A program made the translations under genes and the position numbers. From Nitrospinota bacterium (GTDB lineage Bacteria; UBA8248; JACPRG01): DNA of 5,671 nucleotides. The notes below the pieces were generated by a model, which was not told where the DNA came from, made no database searches, and saw nothing but the letters and a program-made list of their open reading frames with translations. Where the stretch lies: the NCBI GenBank assembly GCA_030740135.1, contig JASLXW010000278.1, positions 1 to 5,671 on the forward strand, written 5' to 3'. Positions 1-5,671 of the stretch are shown here, piece by piece. Position 1 is the stretch's first letter. Every line of letters begins with the position of its first letter.

Positions 1-1084
1 GCCGGCCAAGACCTTCATCCTCCGGGCGCTCAAGGCCGGAAAACACGTGGTGACGGCCAACAAGGCCCTCCTTGCCCAGCATGGGGAAGAGATCTTCGCC
101 GTCGCCGGGGAGATGGGCCTGGAAGTCGGGTTCGAGGCCGCCGTGGGCGGGACCATCCCGGTCATCCGCGCGGTCAAGGAGGGGTTCTCGGCCAACGTCA
201 TCGAGACGGTCTTCGGGATTGTCAACGGCACGGGCAACTACATTCTCACGAAGATGACCGAAGAGGGCCTGGATTTCGAGACCGTTCTCAAGGAGGCCCA
301 GGCCAAGGGATTCGCCGAGGCCGACCCCACGTTCGACGTGGACGGGATCGATTCGGCCCACAAGATCGCGATCCTGGCGAACCTTTGTTTCGGCACGCCC
401 GTCCGGATGGAAGACATTCTCATCGAGGGGATCCGCCTTATCGAGCCGGTCGACCTGGAGTTCGCCGCAGAGCTGGGCTATCGCGTCAAGCTCCTGGTCG
501 CGGCGAAGCGCGTGAATGACAGCCTGGACGTCCGGGTCTGCCCGACGATGCTGCCCGAATCCCAAATCATCTCCCAGGTGGGCGGGGTCTTCAACGCCAT
601 CTGCATCAAGGGGAACAAGTCGGACGCCAACGTCCTCATCGGACAGGGGGCGGGCTCGCTGCCGACGGGCGCGGCCGTGGCGGCGGACATCATCGAGATC
701 GCCCGCAACCGGAGGCTGGCCGGCGTCGCGGGCGCGGGGGTCAGGGTGCCGCCGCTTTCCTACGCGCCGGAGGGCCGCAAGCCGATTCCCGTCCGGCCGT
801 CTTCGGAGATCGTCACGTCCTATTACCTGCGCTTCACCGTCGAGGACCGGCCCGGCGTCCTGTCGGCCATCTCGGGCGTCCTCGGCCGCAACGCCATCAG
901 CATCGAATCGGTCATTCAGAAGGGCCGCCGCGAGGGGGAGAGGGATCACGTCCCCCTGGTCATGATGACCCACGAGGCCCGCGAGAAAGACGTCCAGGCG
1001 GCGCTCTCGGAAATCGACCGGCTGGAGTTCGTGAGCGCCCCCACCATACTCATCCGCGTGGAAACCGCCGAGGGCCAGATGTGA
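1..1084 (+). CDS. hom: Homoserine dehydrogenase, 5'-truncated by window edge
   Basis: Reduces aspartate-4-semialdehyde to homoserine with NAD(P)H, in the cytoplasm, at the branch toward threonine and methionine. The reading frame is open from base 2 and enters inside the Rossmann domain; about 70-80 N-terminal residues, including the nucleotide-binding loop, lie outside the window. Visible signatures are the GKHVVTANKALLA segment (bases 38-76, conserved active-site lysine at 59-64), EAAVGGTIPVI (134-166), NGTGNYILT (224-250) and the family signature GFAEADPTFDVDGID followed by SAHK. In the last, the D-x-x-x-K pair at bases 350-364 matches the catalytic Asp/Lys of the family. A C-terminal ACT domain (YYLRFTVEDRPGVLSAIS onward, bases about 821-1070) suggests allosteric control, usually by threonine. 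The stop overlaps the thrC start. The product assignment is very secure; the internal GTG/ATG starts are not real starts. Confidence 0.97.
   Translation, partial: PAKTFILRALKAGKHVVTANKALLAQHGEEIFAVAGEMGLEVGFEAAVGGTIPVIRAVKEGFSANVIETVFGIVNGTGNYILTKMTEEGLDFETVLKEAQAKGFAEADPTFDVDGIDSAHKIAILANLCFGTPVRMEDILIEGIRLIEPVDLEFAAELGYRVKLLVAAKRVNDSLDVRVCPTMLPESQIISQVGGVFNAICIKGNKSDANVLIGQGAGSLPTGAAVAADIIEIARNRRLAGVAGAGVRVPPLSYAPEGRKPIPVRPSSEIVTSYYLRFTVEDRPGVLSAISGVLGRNAISIESVIQKGRREGERDHVPLVMMTHEAREKDVQAALSEIDRLEFVSAPTILIRVETAEGQM
1070..1074 (+). promoter_or_regulatory. Ribosome binding site for thrC inside the hom end
   Basis: GAGGG lies 6 bases before GTG 1081 and 9 bases before ATG 1084, within the last codons of hom. 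It supports a start at the overlap rather than at the downstream in-frame GTG 1204, and suggests translational coupling with hom. Confidence 0.5.
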
Positions 1085-2307
1085 TGTCCGCCGATCCCCC
1101 CCTCCCCATGCCCGGCGAGACGTCCCCCAACCGGGGCCTTCTCTCCGGCGGGGACTCCCAGGCCGGGGCGGCTTCCCAGACCGGCGACGGTCCATGGCCG
1201 GGCGTGATCCGGCGATACCGCGAATTTCTCCCCGTGACGGAAGCCACCCCGATCATCACGCTGAACGAGGGGAACACCCCGCTCGTGCCCGCGGGCAGCC
1301 TCGCCGAGCGGGCGGGCCTGGCGCGGCCGGTCCATCTCAAGCTGGAAGGATTGAACCCGACCGGGTCGTTCAAGGACCGGGGGATGACCCTTGCCGTGTC
1401 CAAGGCGGTCGAGGAGGGGGCGCGGGCCGTCTTGTGCGCCTCCACGGGCAACACCTCGGCGTCCGCCGCCGCCTACGCCGCCCGGGCCGGAATCCGGTCC
1501 GTTGTCTTGATCCCGCGCGGAAAGATCGCCCTGGGCAAGCTGACGCAGGCGATCATCCACGCCGCCTCGGTCATCCAGATCGAGGGAAGCTTCGACGACG
1601 CCCTGAATCTCGTCAAGGCGGTCTGCCGGGAACACCCCATCACACTCGTCAACTCCCTCAACCCGCACCGGCTGGAAGGGCAGATGACCGCCGCCTTCGA
1701 GGTGTGCGAGCAGCTCGGGGGCCGGGCGCCGGACTTCCACTACATCCCGGTGGGCAACGCCGGAAACATCACGGCCTGCTGGATGGGTTACCGGAGGTTT
1801 CATGAACGGGGGTTGACGGACGCGCTCCCCCGGATGCGGGGATGGCAGGCGGAAGGGGCGGCCCCCATCGTGCGCGGGCGCGTGGTGGAAAACCCGGAGA
1901 CCTTCGCTTCGGCCATCCGGATCGGAAATCCGGCGAGTTGGAAGCCGGCCCTTGCCGCCGTCGAGGAATCGGGCGGGCGGATCGACATGGTGTCCGACGA
2001 GGAGATCCAGGCGGCTTACCGTCTGCTCGCCTCGGCCGAAGGGATTTTCTGCGAGCCGGCCTCGGCCGCTTCGGTGGCCGGACTCCTCAAGGACGCCGCG
2101 GCGGGCAGGCTTCCGCGGGACGCGGAGGTGGTTTGCACCCTGACCGGACATGGGTTGAAGGACCCGGACACCGTGATCCGGATGAGCGAAAAACCGGCCA
2201 CGGTGGAAGCGGACGTCGATGTCGTGGTGGCCCGCGTGGGTCTGGAGGGGGAGCCCGCCGGCGGGCGGAATCGGACGGAAGGCGCGGGCGAAGGCGGGTC
2301 GCGGTGA
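1081..2307 (+). CDS. thrC: Threonine synthase (short, PLP fold type II)
   Basis: Converts O-phospho-L-homoserine to L-threonine with pyridoxal phosphate; last step of the pathway. Numbered from GTG 1081 (408 aa): LNEGNTPL 61-68; GLNPTGSFKDRG 90-101 with the Schiff-base lysine K98; the STGNTSAS motif 121-128; the GNAGN phosphate-binding loop 225-229; EPASAAS 325-331; TGHGLKDPDT 355-364. The core resembles the roughly 360-residue mycobacterial type from PWPGVI (38-43) to about residue 390. It carries about 37 extra N-terminal residues rich in Gly/Pro/Ser/Ala and an 18-residue Gly/Glu/Arg-rich C-terminal tail. Start is uncertain: GTG 1081 gives a 4-base GTGA overlap with hom, ATG 1084 a 1-base TGATG overlap; GAGGG at 1070-1074 suits both. 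ATG 1108 and GTG 1204 are in-frame alternatives. It overlaps the next gene by 4 bases. Confidence 0.97.
   Translation: MMSADPPLPMPGETSPNRGLLSGGDSQAGAASQTGDGPWPGVIRRYREFLPVTEATPIITLNEGNTPLVPAGSLAERAGLARPVHLKLEGLNPTGSFKDRGMTLAVSKAVEEGARAVLCASTGNTSASAAAYAARAGIRSVVLIPRGKIALGKLTQAIIHAASVIQIEGSFDDALNLVKAVCREHPITLVNSLNPHRLEGQMTAAFEVCEQLGGRAPDFHYIPVGNAGNITACWMGYRRFHERGLTDALPRMRGWQAEGAAPIVRGRVVENPETFASAIRIGNPASWKPALAAVEESGGRIDMVSDEEIQAAYRLLASAEGIFCEPASAASVAGLLKDAAAGRLPRDAEVVCTLTGHGLKDPDTVIRMSEKPATVEADVDVVVARVGLEGEPAGGRNRTEGAGEGGSR
2290..2294 (+). promoter_or_regulatory. Ribosome binding site for the apgM-like gene inside the thrC tail
   Basis: GAAGG ends 9 bases before GTG 2304 and is encoded in the non-conserved Gly/Glu-rich tail of ThrC. 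It supports GTG 2304, where the family N-terminus also begins. Confidence 0.4.
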
Positions 2308-3491
2308 AATCTGTCGTCCTGATCGGAGGCGGAATGGCCGACGAGTCGCTGGAGCTTCTGGGGAACCGCTCGCCCCTGGAGGCCGCGAACGTCCCGAACC
2401 TGGATCGCATCGCGGCGGAGGGCCGGACGGGGCTGATCCGGACCGTTCCGCCCGGACGGGAGCCCGCGGCGGAGTCGGCCGCGGCGAGCCTCCTCGGCCT
2501 GGACGCGCCGCCGGGCGGCCTCGCCCGGGGACCCCTGGAAGCGCTCGGAATCGGGATCCCCCCCGAAAAAGATCAACTGGCCCTGCGGTTCAATCTGGTC
2601 CATTTATTCACCGACTATCAGCGGATCATCCTTGCGGACCATACGGCGGACATCCGGAGCGACGCTGAAGCGCGACCCTTCGTCGATGCCCTCGAAGAGG
2701 ACCTGGGGGATGATGAGTTCCGGTTCGTCCACGTCGGGGAGTACCGGGGGGTCATGCTTTGGAAGGGGGGCGGCGCCGATCTCGAGCTGACGCCTCCCCA
2801 CGAGATATTGGGCGCGGAGGTCGCGGACGCAATGCCCAAAGGGGAGGCCGGCCGGAAGCTCCACCAAGTCTACAACAACGCCCAGATGCTCTTCAACATC
2901 CATCCGCGCAACGACGAGCGAAAGCGCTCGGGCCGGACGGCCGTCAACAGCATCTGGGCGTCCGGCGCGGGAGGCCCGGCGCCCATCACCCGGGCGTTCC
3001 GGGAGCGCTGGGGCGTCCGGAGCGGAATCCTCTCGCGGGCCGCCGTCCTGAAGGGCTTGGCCGGTGCGGCCGGGATGGACGTGGTCGAGCCCCCCGGGGC
3101 CGATTCGTCCCCCGGTGATTGGGCCGACGCCGTTTCGGACTATCTTCGAACCGGGGATGTCACGTACGTCCATTGCGACGCGGGCGACCGCGCAGCCCAC
3201 CGCCTGGACCCGGCCGGGAAGGTCGAGGCCATCGAGCAGTTCGATTCCCTTGCCGGGGCCGTCGCGGATCGTTTGAAGGTCCTAGGGGATCACCGCCTGG
3301 CCGTTCTGGCGGATCACCGGACCAGTCCGGTGGACGGCAAGCACGCGGCCGCGCCGGTTCCGGTCGCCGTCCGCGGAACGGGCGTCGAGGCGGACCGTCC
3401 CGGACACTATGACGAGCGGCTCCTGGTCCGGGGAAGCATTCGCCTGCCTGACGGCGCGGACCTCCTCCCGTTCCTGATGGGACGCAACTGA
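2304..3491 (+). CDS. ApgM-like protein / proposed homoserine kinase family, with altered active site
   Basis: 395 aa, member of the archaeal-type cofactor-independent phosphoglycerate mutase family (alkaline phosphatase superfamily). Bacterial members beside thrC/hom have been proposed as an alternative homoserine kinase. Seen: LIGGGMAD 6-13, SPLEAANVPNLDRIA 23-37, SLLGLD 62-67, RGPLEALGIG 75-84, RFNLVHL 95-101, TPPHEI 163-168, NSIW 215-218, LKGLAGAAGMDV 249-260, DAGDRAAH 292-299, VEAIEQFD 307-314, ADHRT 336-340, KH 346-347, HYDE 368-371. Family metal ligands D295, H299, D337, H338 and H347 are kept. The first metal-binding Asp of the usual GDG is Gly (G9), and the nucleophile Ser of the usual GSD is Ala (A56). 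The frame is intact with no stops, so it does not look like a simple pseudogene. GTG 2304 is chosen because the family N-terminus begins there and it forms a GTGA overlap with thrC; GAAGG at 2290-2294 lies 9 bases upstream. Family membership is secure; enzymatic activity is doubtful and the substrate unknown. Confidence 0.88.
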   Translation: MKSVVLIGGGMADESLELLGNRSPLEAANVPNLDRIAAEGRTGLIRTVPPGREPAAESAAASLLGLDAPPGGLARGPLEALGIGIPPEKDQLALRFNLVHLFTDYQRIILADHTADIRSDAEARPFVDALEEDLGDDEFRFVHVGEYRGVMLWKGGGADLELTPPHEILGAEVADAMPKGEAGRKLHQVYNNAQMLFNIHPRNDERKRSGRTAVNSIWASGAGGPAPITRAFRERWGVRSGILSRAAVLKGLAGAAGMDVVEPPGADSSPGDWADAVSDYLRTGDVTYVHCDAGDRAAHRLDPAGKVEAIEQFDSLAGAVADRLKVLGDHRLAVLADHRTSPVDGKHAAAPVPVAVRGTGVEADRPGHYDERLLVRGSIRLPDGADLLPFLMGRN

Positions 3492-3516
3492 GAAGGGCAA
3501 CGGGACGGAAATCCGG

Positions 3517-3545
3517 TTGTGTTATCATTGGCGCCGATTTTTGAT
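3517..3545 (+). promoter_or_regulatory. Weak candidate sigma-70-like promoter before lysC
   Basis: The only intergenic stretch of the window (3492-3562) is AT-richer than its surroundings. TTGTGT (3517-3522, 3 of 6 to TTGACA) and TTTGAT (3540-3545, 4 of 6 to TATAAT) are separated by 17 bases. The match is poor, and the housekeeping promoter consensus of this organism is unknown. lysC may equally be read through from upstream. Confidence 0.18.
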
Positions 3546-3562
3546 GACGCCGCTTTGGGGTT

Positions 3563-4879
3563 GTGGGGATTTTGGCGCTTCTCGTTCAGAAATACGGCGG
3601 CACTTCGGTTGGAGACTTGGAGCGCATCCGCAAGGTGGCCGAGTGCGTCGGCCGGACGGCGGACGAGGGGCACGGCGTCGTGGTCGTGGTGTCGGCCATG
3701 GCCGGAGAGACCGACAAGCTGGTCGGGATGGCCCGCGCCCTGAGCGAATTTCCGAATCAGCGGGAAATGGACTACCTGCTCTCCTCTGGAGAGGGGGTCA
3801 CGAGCTCGCTCCTGGCCATCGCGCTGAACGATCAGGGCCACCCGGGCATGTCGTTCACCGGATTGCGCGCCGGAATCCGGACGACGGGCGCCCACACCTC
3901 GGCGCGCATCCGGACCATCGCGGCCGATGAGATCGTGGCCGTCCTCGAAAAGGGCGCCATCCCCGTCGTCGCCGGCTTTCAGGGGGCGGACGACAACCAG
4001 GACGTGACGACCCTGGGCCGAGGCGGGTCGGATCTGACCGCGGTCGCCCTGGCCGCCGCGCTGCATGCCGACCGGTGTCAGATTTTCACCGACGTCACCG
4101 GGGTGTTCACGGCGGACCCCCGGATCGTTCCGGACGCGCGGAAGCTGCCCCGCGTCTCCTACGACGAGATGCTCGAAATGGCGGGGCTCGGGGCCAAAGT
4201 GCTCCAGGCCCGATCGGTGGAGTTCGCCAAGAAATTCGATGTGGAGGTCGAGGTTCGATCCTCCTTCACGGATGAGGAAGGGACCGTGGTCACCCGAGAA
4301 GATGAAGGCATGGAGCGGGTCGTGGTTTCGGCCGTCAATTGCGACCGCAACCAGGCCCAGGTGACCGTGGAGGGGATTCACGACCAGCCGGGGATCGCCG
4401 GGAAGCTCTTCGGGGACTTGGCGGAGTCGGGCGTCGTGGTGGACATGATCGTCCAGAACGTCGGGTCCCACGGGGCCGCGGACATCTCGTTCACCGTCCC
4501 GCTTGAGTCCCTTGCGCTGACGGAAAGGATCATGGAGAACACCCGCCGGGAATTGGGGGCGAGCGCCGTCCGGACGAACGACCGGATCGCCAAGGTCTCG
4601 ATCGTGGGGATCGGGATGAAGAGCCACTCCGGCATCGCCGCCAAGATGTTTCGATCGCTCGCGGACATCGGGACCAACATCCTGATGATCAGCACGTCGG
4701 AAATTCTGGTGTCGTGCGTGGTGGACGCCGAGTACGCCGAATCCGCGGTCCAAACCCTCCACAAGGTCTTCGAGCTCGAGAAAAGCGTAGAGGCGAGAGC
4801 CCTGCTCTCCTCGCCGCCCGGGAATGGGGAGGCGGCGTCTCCCGGAGGCCCCGAGGACCGGCCGGAAGGCGCCTCATAG
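3563..4879 (+). CDS. lysC: Aspartate kinase, monofunctional, two ACT domains
   Basis: Phosphorylates L-aspartate with ATP, the committed cytoplasmic step of the aspartate family pathway. Numbered from GTG 3563 (438 aa): amino-acid-kinase domain 6-245 with KYGGTS 10-15, SGEGVT 75-80, FTGLRAGI 98-105, GFQG 138-141, [10 protein letters not shown] 151-160, [12 protein letters not shown] 176-187 and VRSSF 231-235. ACT1 lies about 266-340 (GIHDQPG, DMIVQNV) and ACT2 about 344-408 ([13 protein letters not shown]), the usual effector sites for lysine and/or threonine. Compared with common versions, TGWQAGI/TGxQAGI reads TGLRAGI and SGEQ reads SGEG. The last roughly 30 residues are a Gly/Pro/Glu/Ser-rich tail beyond the family's normal end. 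Start: TTG 3572 gives [10 protein letters not shown], matching the usual family N-terminus; GTG 3563 adds three residues and has the better start codon. Neither has a well-placed Shine-Dalgarno. It follows the only intergenic gap in the window. Confidence 0.96.
   Translation: MGILALLVQKYGGTSVGDLERIRKVAECVGRTADEGHGVVVVVSAMAGETDKLVGMARALSEFPNQREMDYLLSSGEGVTSSLLAIALNDQGHPGMSFTGLRAGIRTTGAHTSARIRTIAADEIVAVLEKGAIPVVAGFQGADDNQDVTTLGRGGSDLTAVALAAALHADRCQIFTDVTGVFTADPRIVPDARKLPRVSYDEMLEMAGLGAKVLQARSVEFAKKFDVEVEVRSSFTDEEGTVVTREDEGMERVVVSAVNCDRNQAQVTVEGIHDQPGIAGKLFGDLAESGVVVDMIVQNVGSHGAADISFTVPLESLALTERIMENTRRELGASAVRTNDRIAKVSIVGIGMKSHSGIAAKMFRSLADIGTNILMISTSEILVSCVVDAEYAESAVQTLHKVFELEKSVEARALLSSPPGNGEAASPGGPEDRPEGAS
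4310..4879 (+). other. Possible internal start for an aspartate kinase beta (regulatory) subunit
   Basis: An in-frame ATG at 4310 is residue 250 of LysC and precedes ERVVVSAV, just before ACT1. In Corynebacterium glutamicum and Bacillus the lysC gene makes a second, ACT-only subunit from an in-frame internal start at the equivalent place (residue 250 in C. glutamicum). A purine-rich stretch GAGAAGA (4296-4302) lies 7 bases upstream and could serve as a weak ribosome site. The methionine is common in the family, so its position alone proves nothing. If used, it would yield a 189-residue protein holding both ACT domains. Confidence 0.25.
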
Positions 4880-4882
4880 GGA
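4878..4882 (+). promoter_or_regulatory. Ribosome binding site for cimA overlapping the lysC stop
   Basis: AGGGA overlaps the TAG stop of lysC (4877-4879). Spacing is 7 bases to ATG 4890 and only 4 to ATG 4887, which decides for the second of the two tandem ATG codons. Confidence 0.5.
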
Positions 4883-4889
4883 TCAGATG

Positions 4890-5671
4890 ATGCGGCGGAT
4901 CGCGCTCTACGACTGCACCCTTCGCGACGGGACCCAGGGGGAGGAGATCGCCTTCTCGGTCGAGGACAAGGTCCGCATCGCCGAGAAGCTGGACGATCTG
5001 GGGATGGACTACATCGAAGGGGGGTGGCCGGGCTCGAACCCCAAGGACATGGATTTCTTCGAGGCCGCGAAGCGGCTCCGGCTCCGCCACGCGCGCCTGA
5101 CCGCCTTCGGGAGCACCCGGCGGGCGGGCAACCGGGTCGCGAAGGACGCCAACATCCGGGCCCTCGTCCTGGCGGAAACCCCGGTCATCACCATCTTCGG
5201 CAAGTCGTGGGATTTCCACGTCCAGCGCGCCCTGCGGACCACTCTCCCGAAGAACCTGGAATTGATTCGGGATTCGGCGGCCTATCTGAAGAAGCATTGC
5301 GATGAGCTGATTTACGACGCCGAGCACTTCTTCGACGGATACCGGCTGAACCCGGAATACGCCCTGGATACGCTGCGCGCGGCCGAGGCCGGGGGGGCCG
5401 ACTGCATCGTTCTGTGCGACACGAACGGCGGATCGCTGCCGGGTCAGGTTGTCGCCGGGACGGCCGCCGCCCGCCGGACCGTTTCGACGCCGATCGGGAT
5501 TCACACTCATAACGATTCCGAGCTGGCGGTGGCCAACACCCTGGCCGGTGTCGAGCAGGGCGCCGTGCACGTCCAGGGATGCATCAACGGCTATGGCGAG
5601 CGCTGCGGCAACGCCAACCTGATCTCCGTGATCCCGGACCTCCAGCTCAAGATGGGATACCGGTGCGTGAC
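4890..5671 (+). CDS. cimA: (R)-citramalate synthase, 3'-truncated by window edge
   Basis: Condenses pyruvate and acetyl-CoA to (R)-citramalate, the first step of the threonine-independent route to 2-oxobutanoate and isoleucine. The visible 260 residues cover most of the HMGL/DRE-TIM catalytic barrel. They show DCTLRDGTQ 8-16 (metal-binding Asp13; the usual DTTLRDG has Cys in place of the first Thr), [12 protein letters not shown] 42-53, [11 protein letters not shown] 101-111, LCDTNGG 175-181, the metal-binding HTHND 205-209 and [10 protein letters not shown] 234-243. [11 protein letters not shown] and FGKSWDFHV separate the CimA group from 2-isopropylmalate, homocitrate and HMG-CoA lyase relatives. 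The C-terminal LeuA-type regulatory domain would lie beyond the window, so feedback control cannot be judged. It starts 10 bases after lysC. ATG 4887 is directly upstream and also possible; AGGGA at 4878-4882 is 7 bases from ATG 4890 and 4 from ATG 4887, favouring 4890. Confidence 0.94.
   Translation, partial: MRRIALYDCTLRDGTQGEEIAFSVEDKVRIAEKLDDLGMDYIEGGWPGSNPKDMDFFEAAKRLRLRHARLTAFGSTRRAGNRVAKDANIRALVLAETPVITIFGKSWDFHVQRALRTTLPKNLELIRDSAAYLKKHCDELIYDAEHFFDGYRLNPEYALDTLRAAEAGGADCIVLCDTNGGSLPGQVVAGTAAARRTVSTPIGIHTHNDSELAVANTLAGVEQGAVHVQGCINGYGERCGNANLISVIPDLQLKMGYRCV

Noticed and set aside
47..1084. hom starting at GTG 47
   Set aside because: The preceding in-frame codons (FILRALKAGKH) continue the conserved Rossmann-domain sequence, so the true start is upstream of the window.
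946..2151. 401-codon open frame on the minus strand opposite hom/thrC
   Set aside because: Antisense to clear conserved genes; composition (Arg/Gly/Pro/His rich) is typical of a GC-rich shadow frame and it shows no recognisable domain.
1842..2303. N-terminal extension of the apgM-like frame upstream of GTG 2304
   Set aside because: The open frame runs back into thrC in another frame, but that part is Arg/Gly-rich and unlike the family; the conserved N-terminus starts at GTG 2304.
2304..3491. Calling the apgM-like gene a pseudogene
   Set aside because: The frame is full length for the family with no stop or frameshift, sits in a coupled overlap and keeps most conserved motifs; only the active-site residues have changed.
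3530..3551. GGCG ... CGCC inverted repeat in the apgM-lysC gap as a terminator
   Set aside because: Only 4 paired bases, a 14-base loop and no following T run; the T5 run lies in the loop. Too weak to call.
3407..4762. 451-codon open frame on the minus strand opposite lysC
   Set aside because: Long only because the complement of GC-rich codons lacks stops; lysC in the other strand has all family motifs, and this frame has none.
4689..5570. 293-codon open frame on the minus strand opposite the lysC end and cimA
   Set aside because: Shadow of two well-supported genes with no recognisable motif.

Overview
The window is a tightly packed, single-strand (+) amino-acid biosynthesis operon from a GC-rich bacterium. 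Gene order is hom (5' end cut off) - thrC - apgM-like - lysC - cimA (3' end cut off). Overlapping GTGA/TGATG junctions and the order aspartate kinase / homoserine dehydrogenase / threonine synthase / archaeal-type phosphoglycerate-mutase-like protein / citramalate synthase recall deltaproteobacterial, Nitrospirota/Nitrospinota-like and related uncultured lineages. That placement comes from gene order and base composition only and is weak; no rRNA or marker gene is present.

Layout: 1-1084 is the C-terminal part of homoserine dehydrogenase, including its catalytic and ACT domains. 1081-2307 is a short-type PLP threonine synthase with non-conserved tails at both ends. 2304-3491 is a member of the archaeal-type 2,3-bisphosphoglycerate-independent phosphoglycerate mutase / 'proposed homoserine kinase' family (alkaline phosphatase superfamily). 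3492-3562 is the only real intergenic gap, about 70 bases and locally AT-richer. 3563-4879 is a monofunctional aspartate kinase with two ACT domains. From 4890 to the window edge runs the N-terminal catalytic domain of (R)-citramalate synthase. No RNA genes, mobile elements, CRISPR arrays or notable repeats were seen.

How the genes work together: LysC phosphorylates aspartate and Hom makes homoserine. The apgM-like gene sits where a homoserine kinase is expected, and ThrC converts O-phosphohomoserine to threonine. CimA opens the threonine-independent route to 2-oxobutanoate and isoleucine, so the cluster spans threonine, lysine/methionine precursors and isoleucine.

The most interesting point is the apgM-like protein. 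An ungapped match to the family pattern recalled from memory shows that the serine nucleophile is alanine (A56) and the first metal-binding aspartate is glycine (G9). The other metal ligands (D295, H299, D337, H338, H347) are still present. Either this is a pseudoenzyme or a repurposed protein in a biosynthetic operon, or it works by a non-standard mechanism, which leaves the homoserine kinase step of this organism open.
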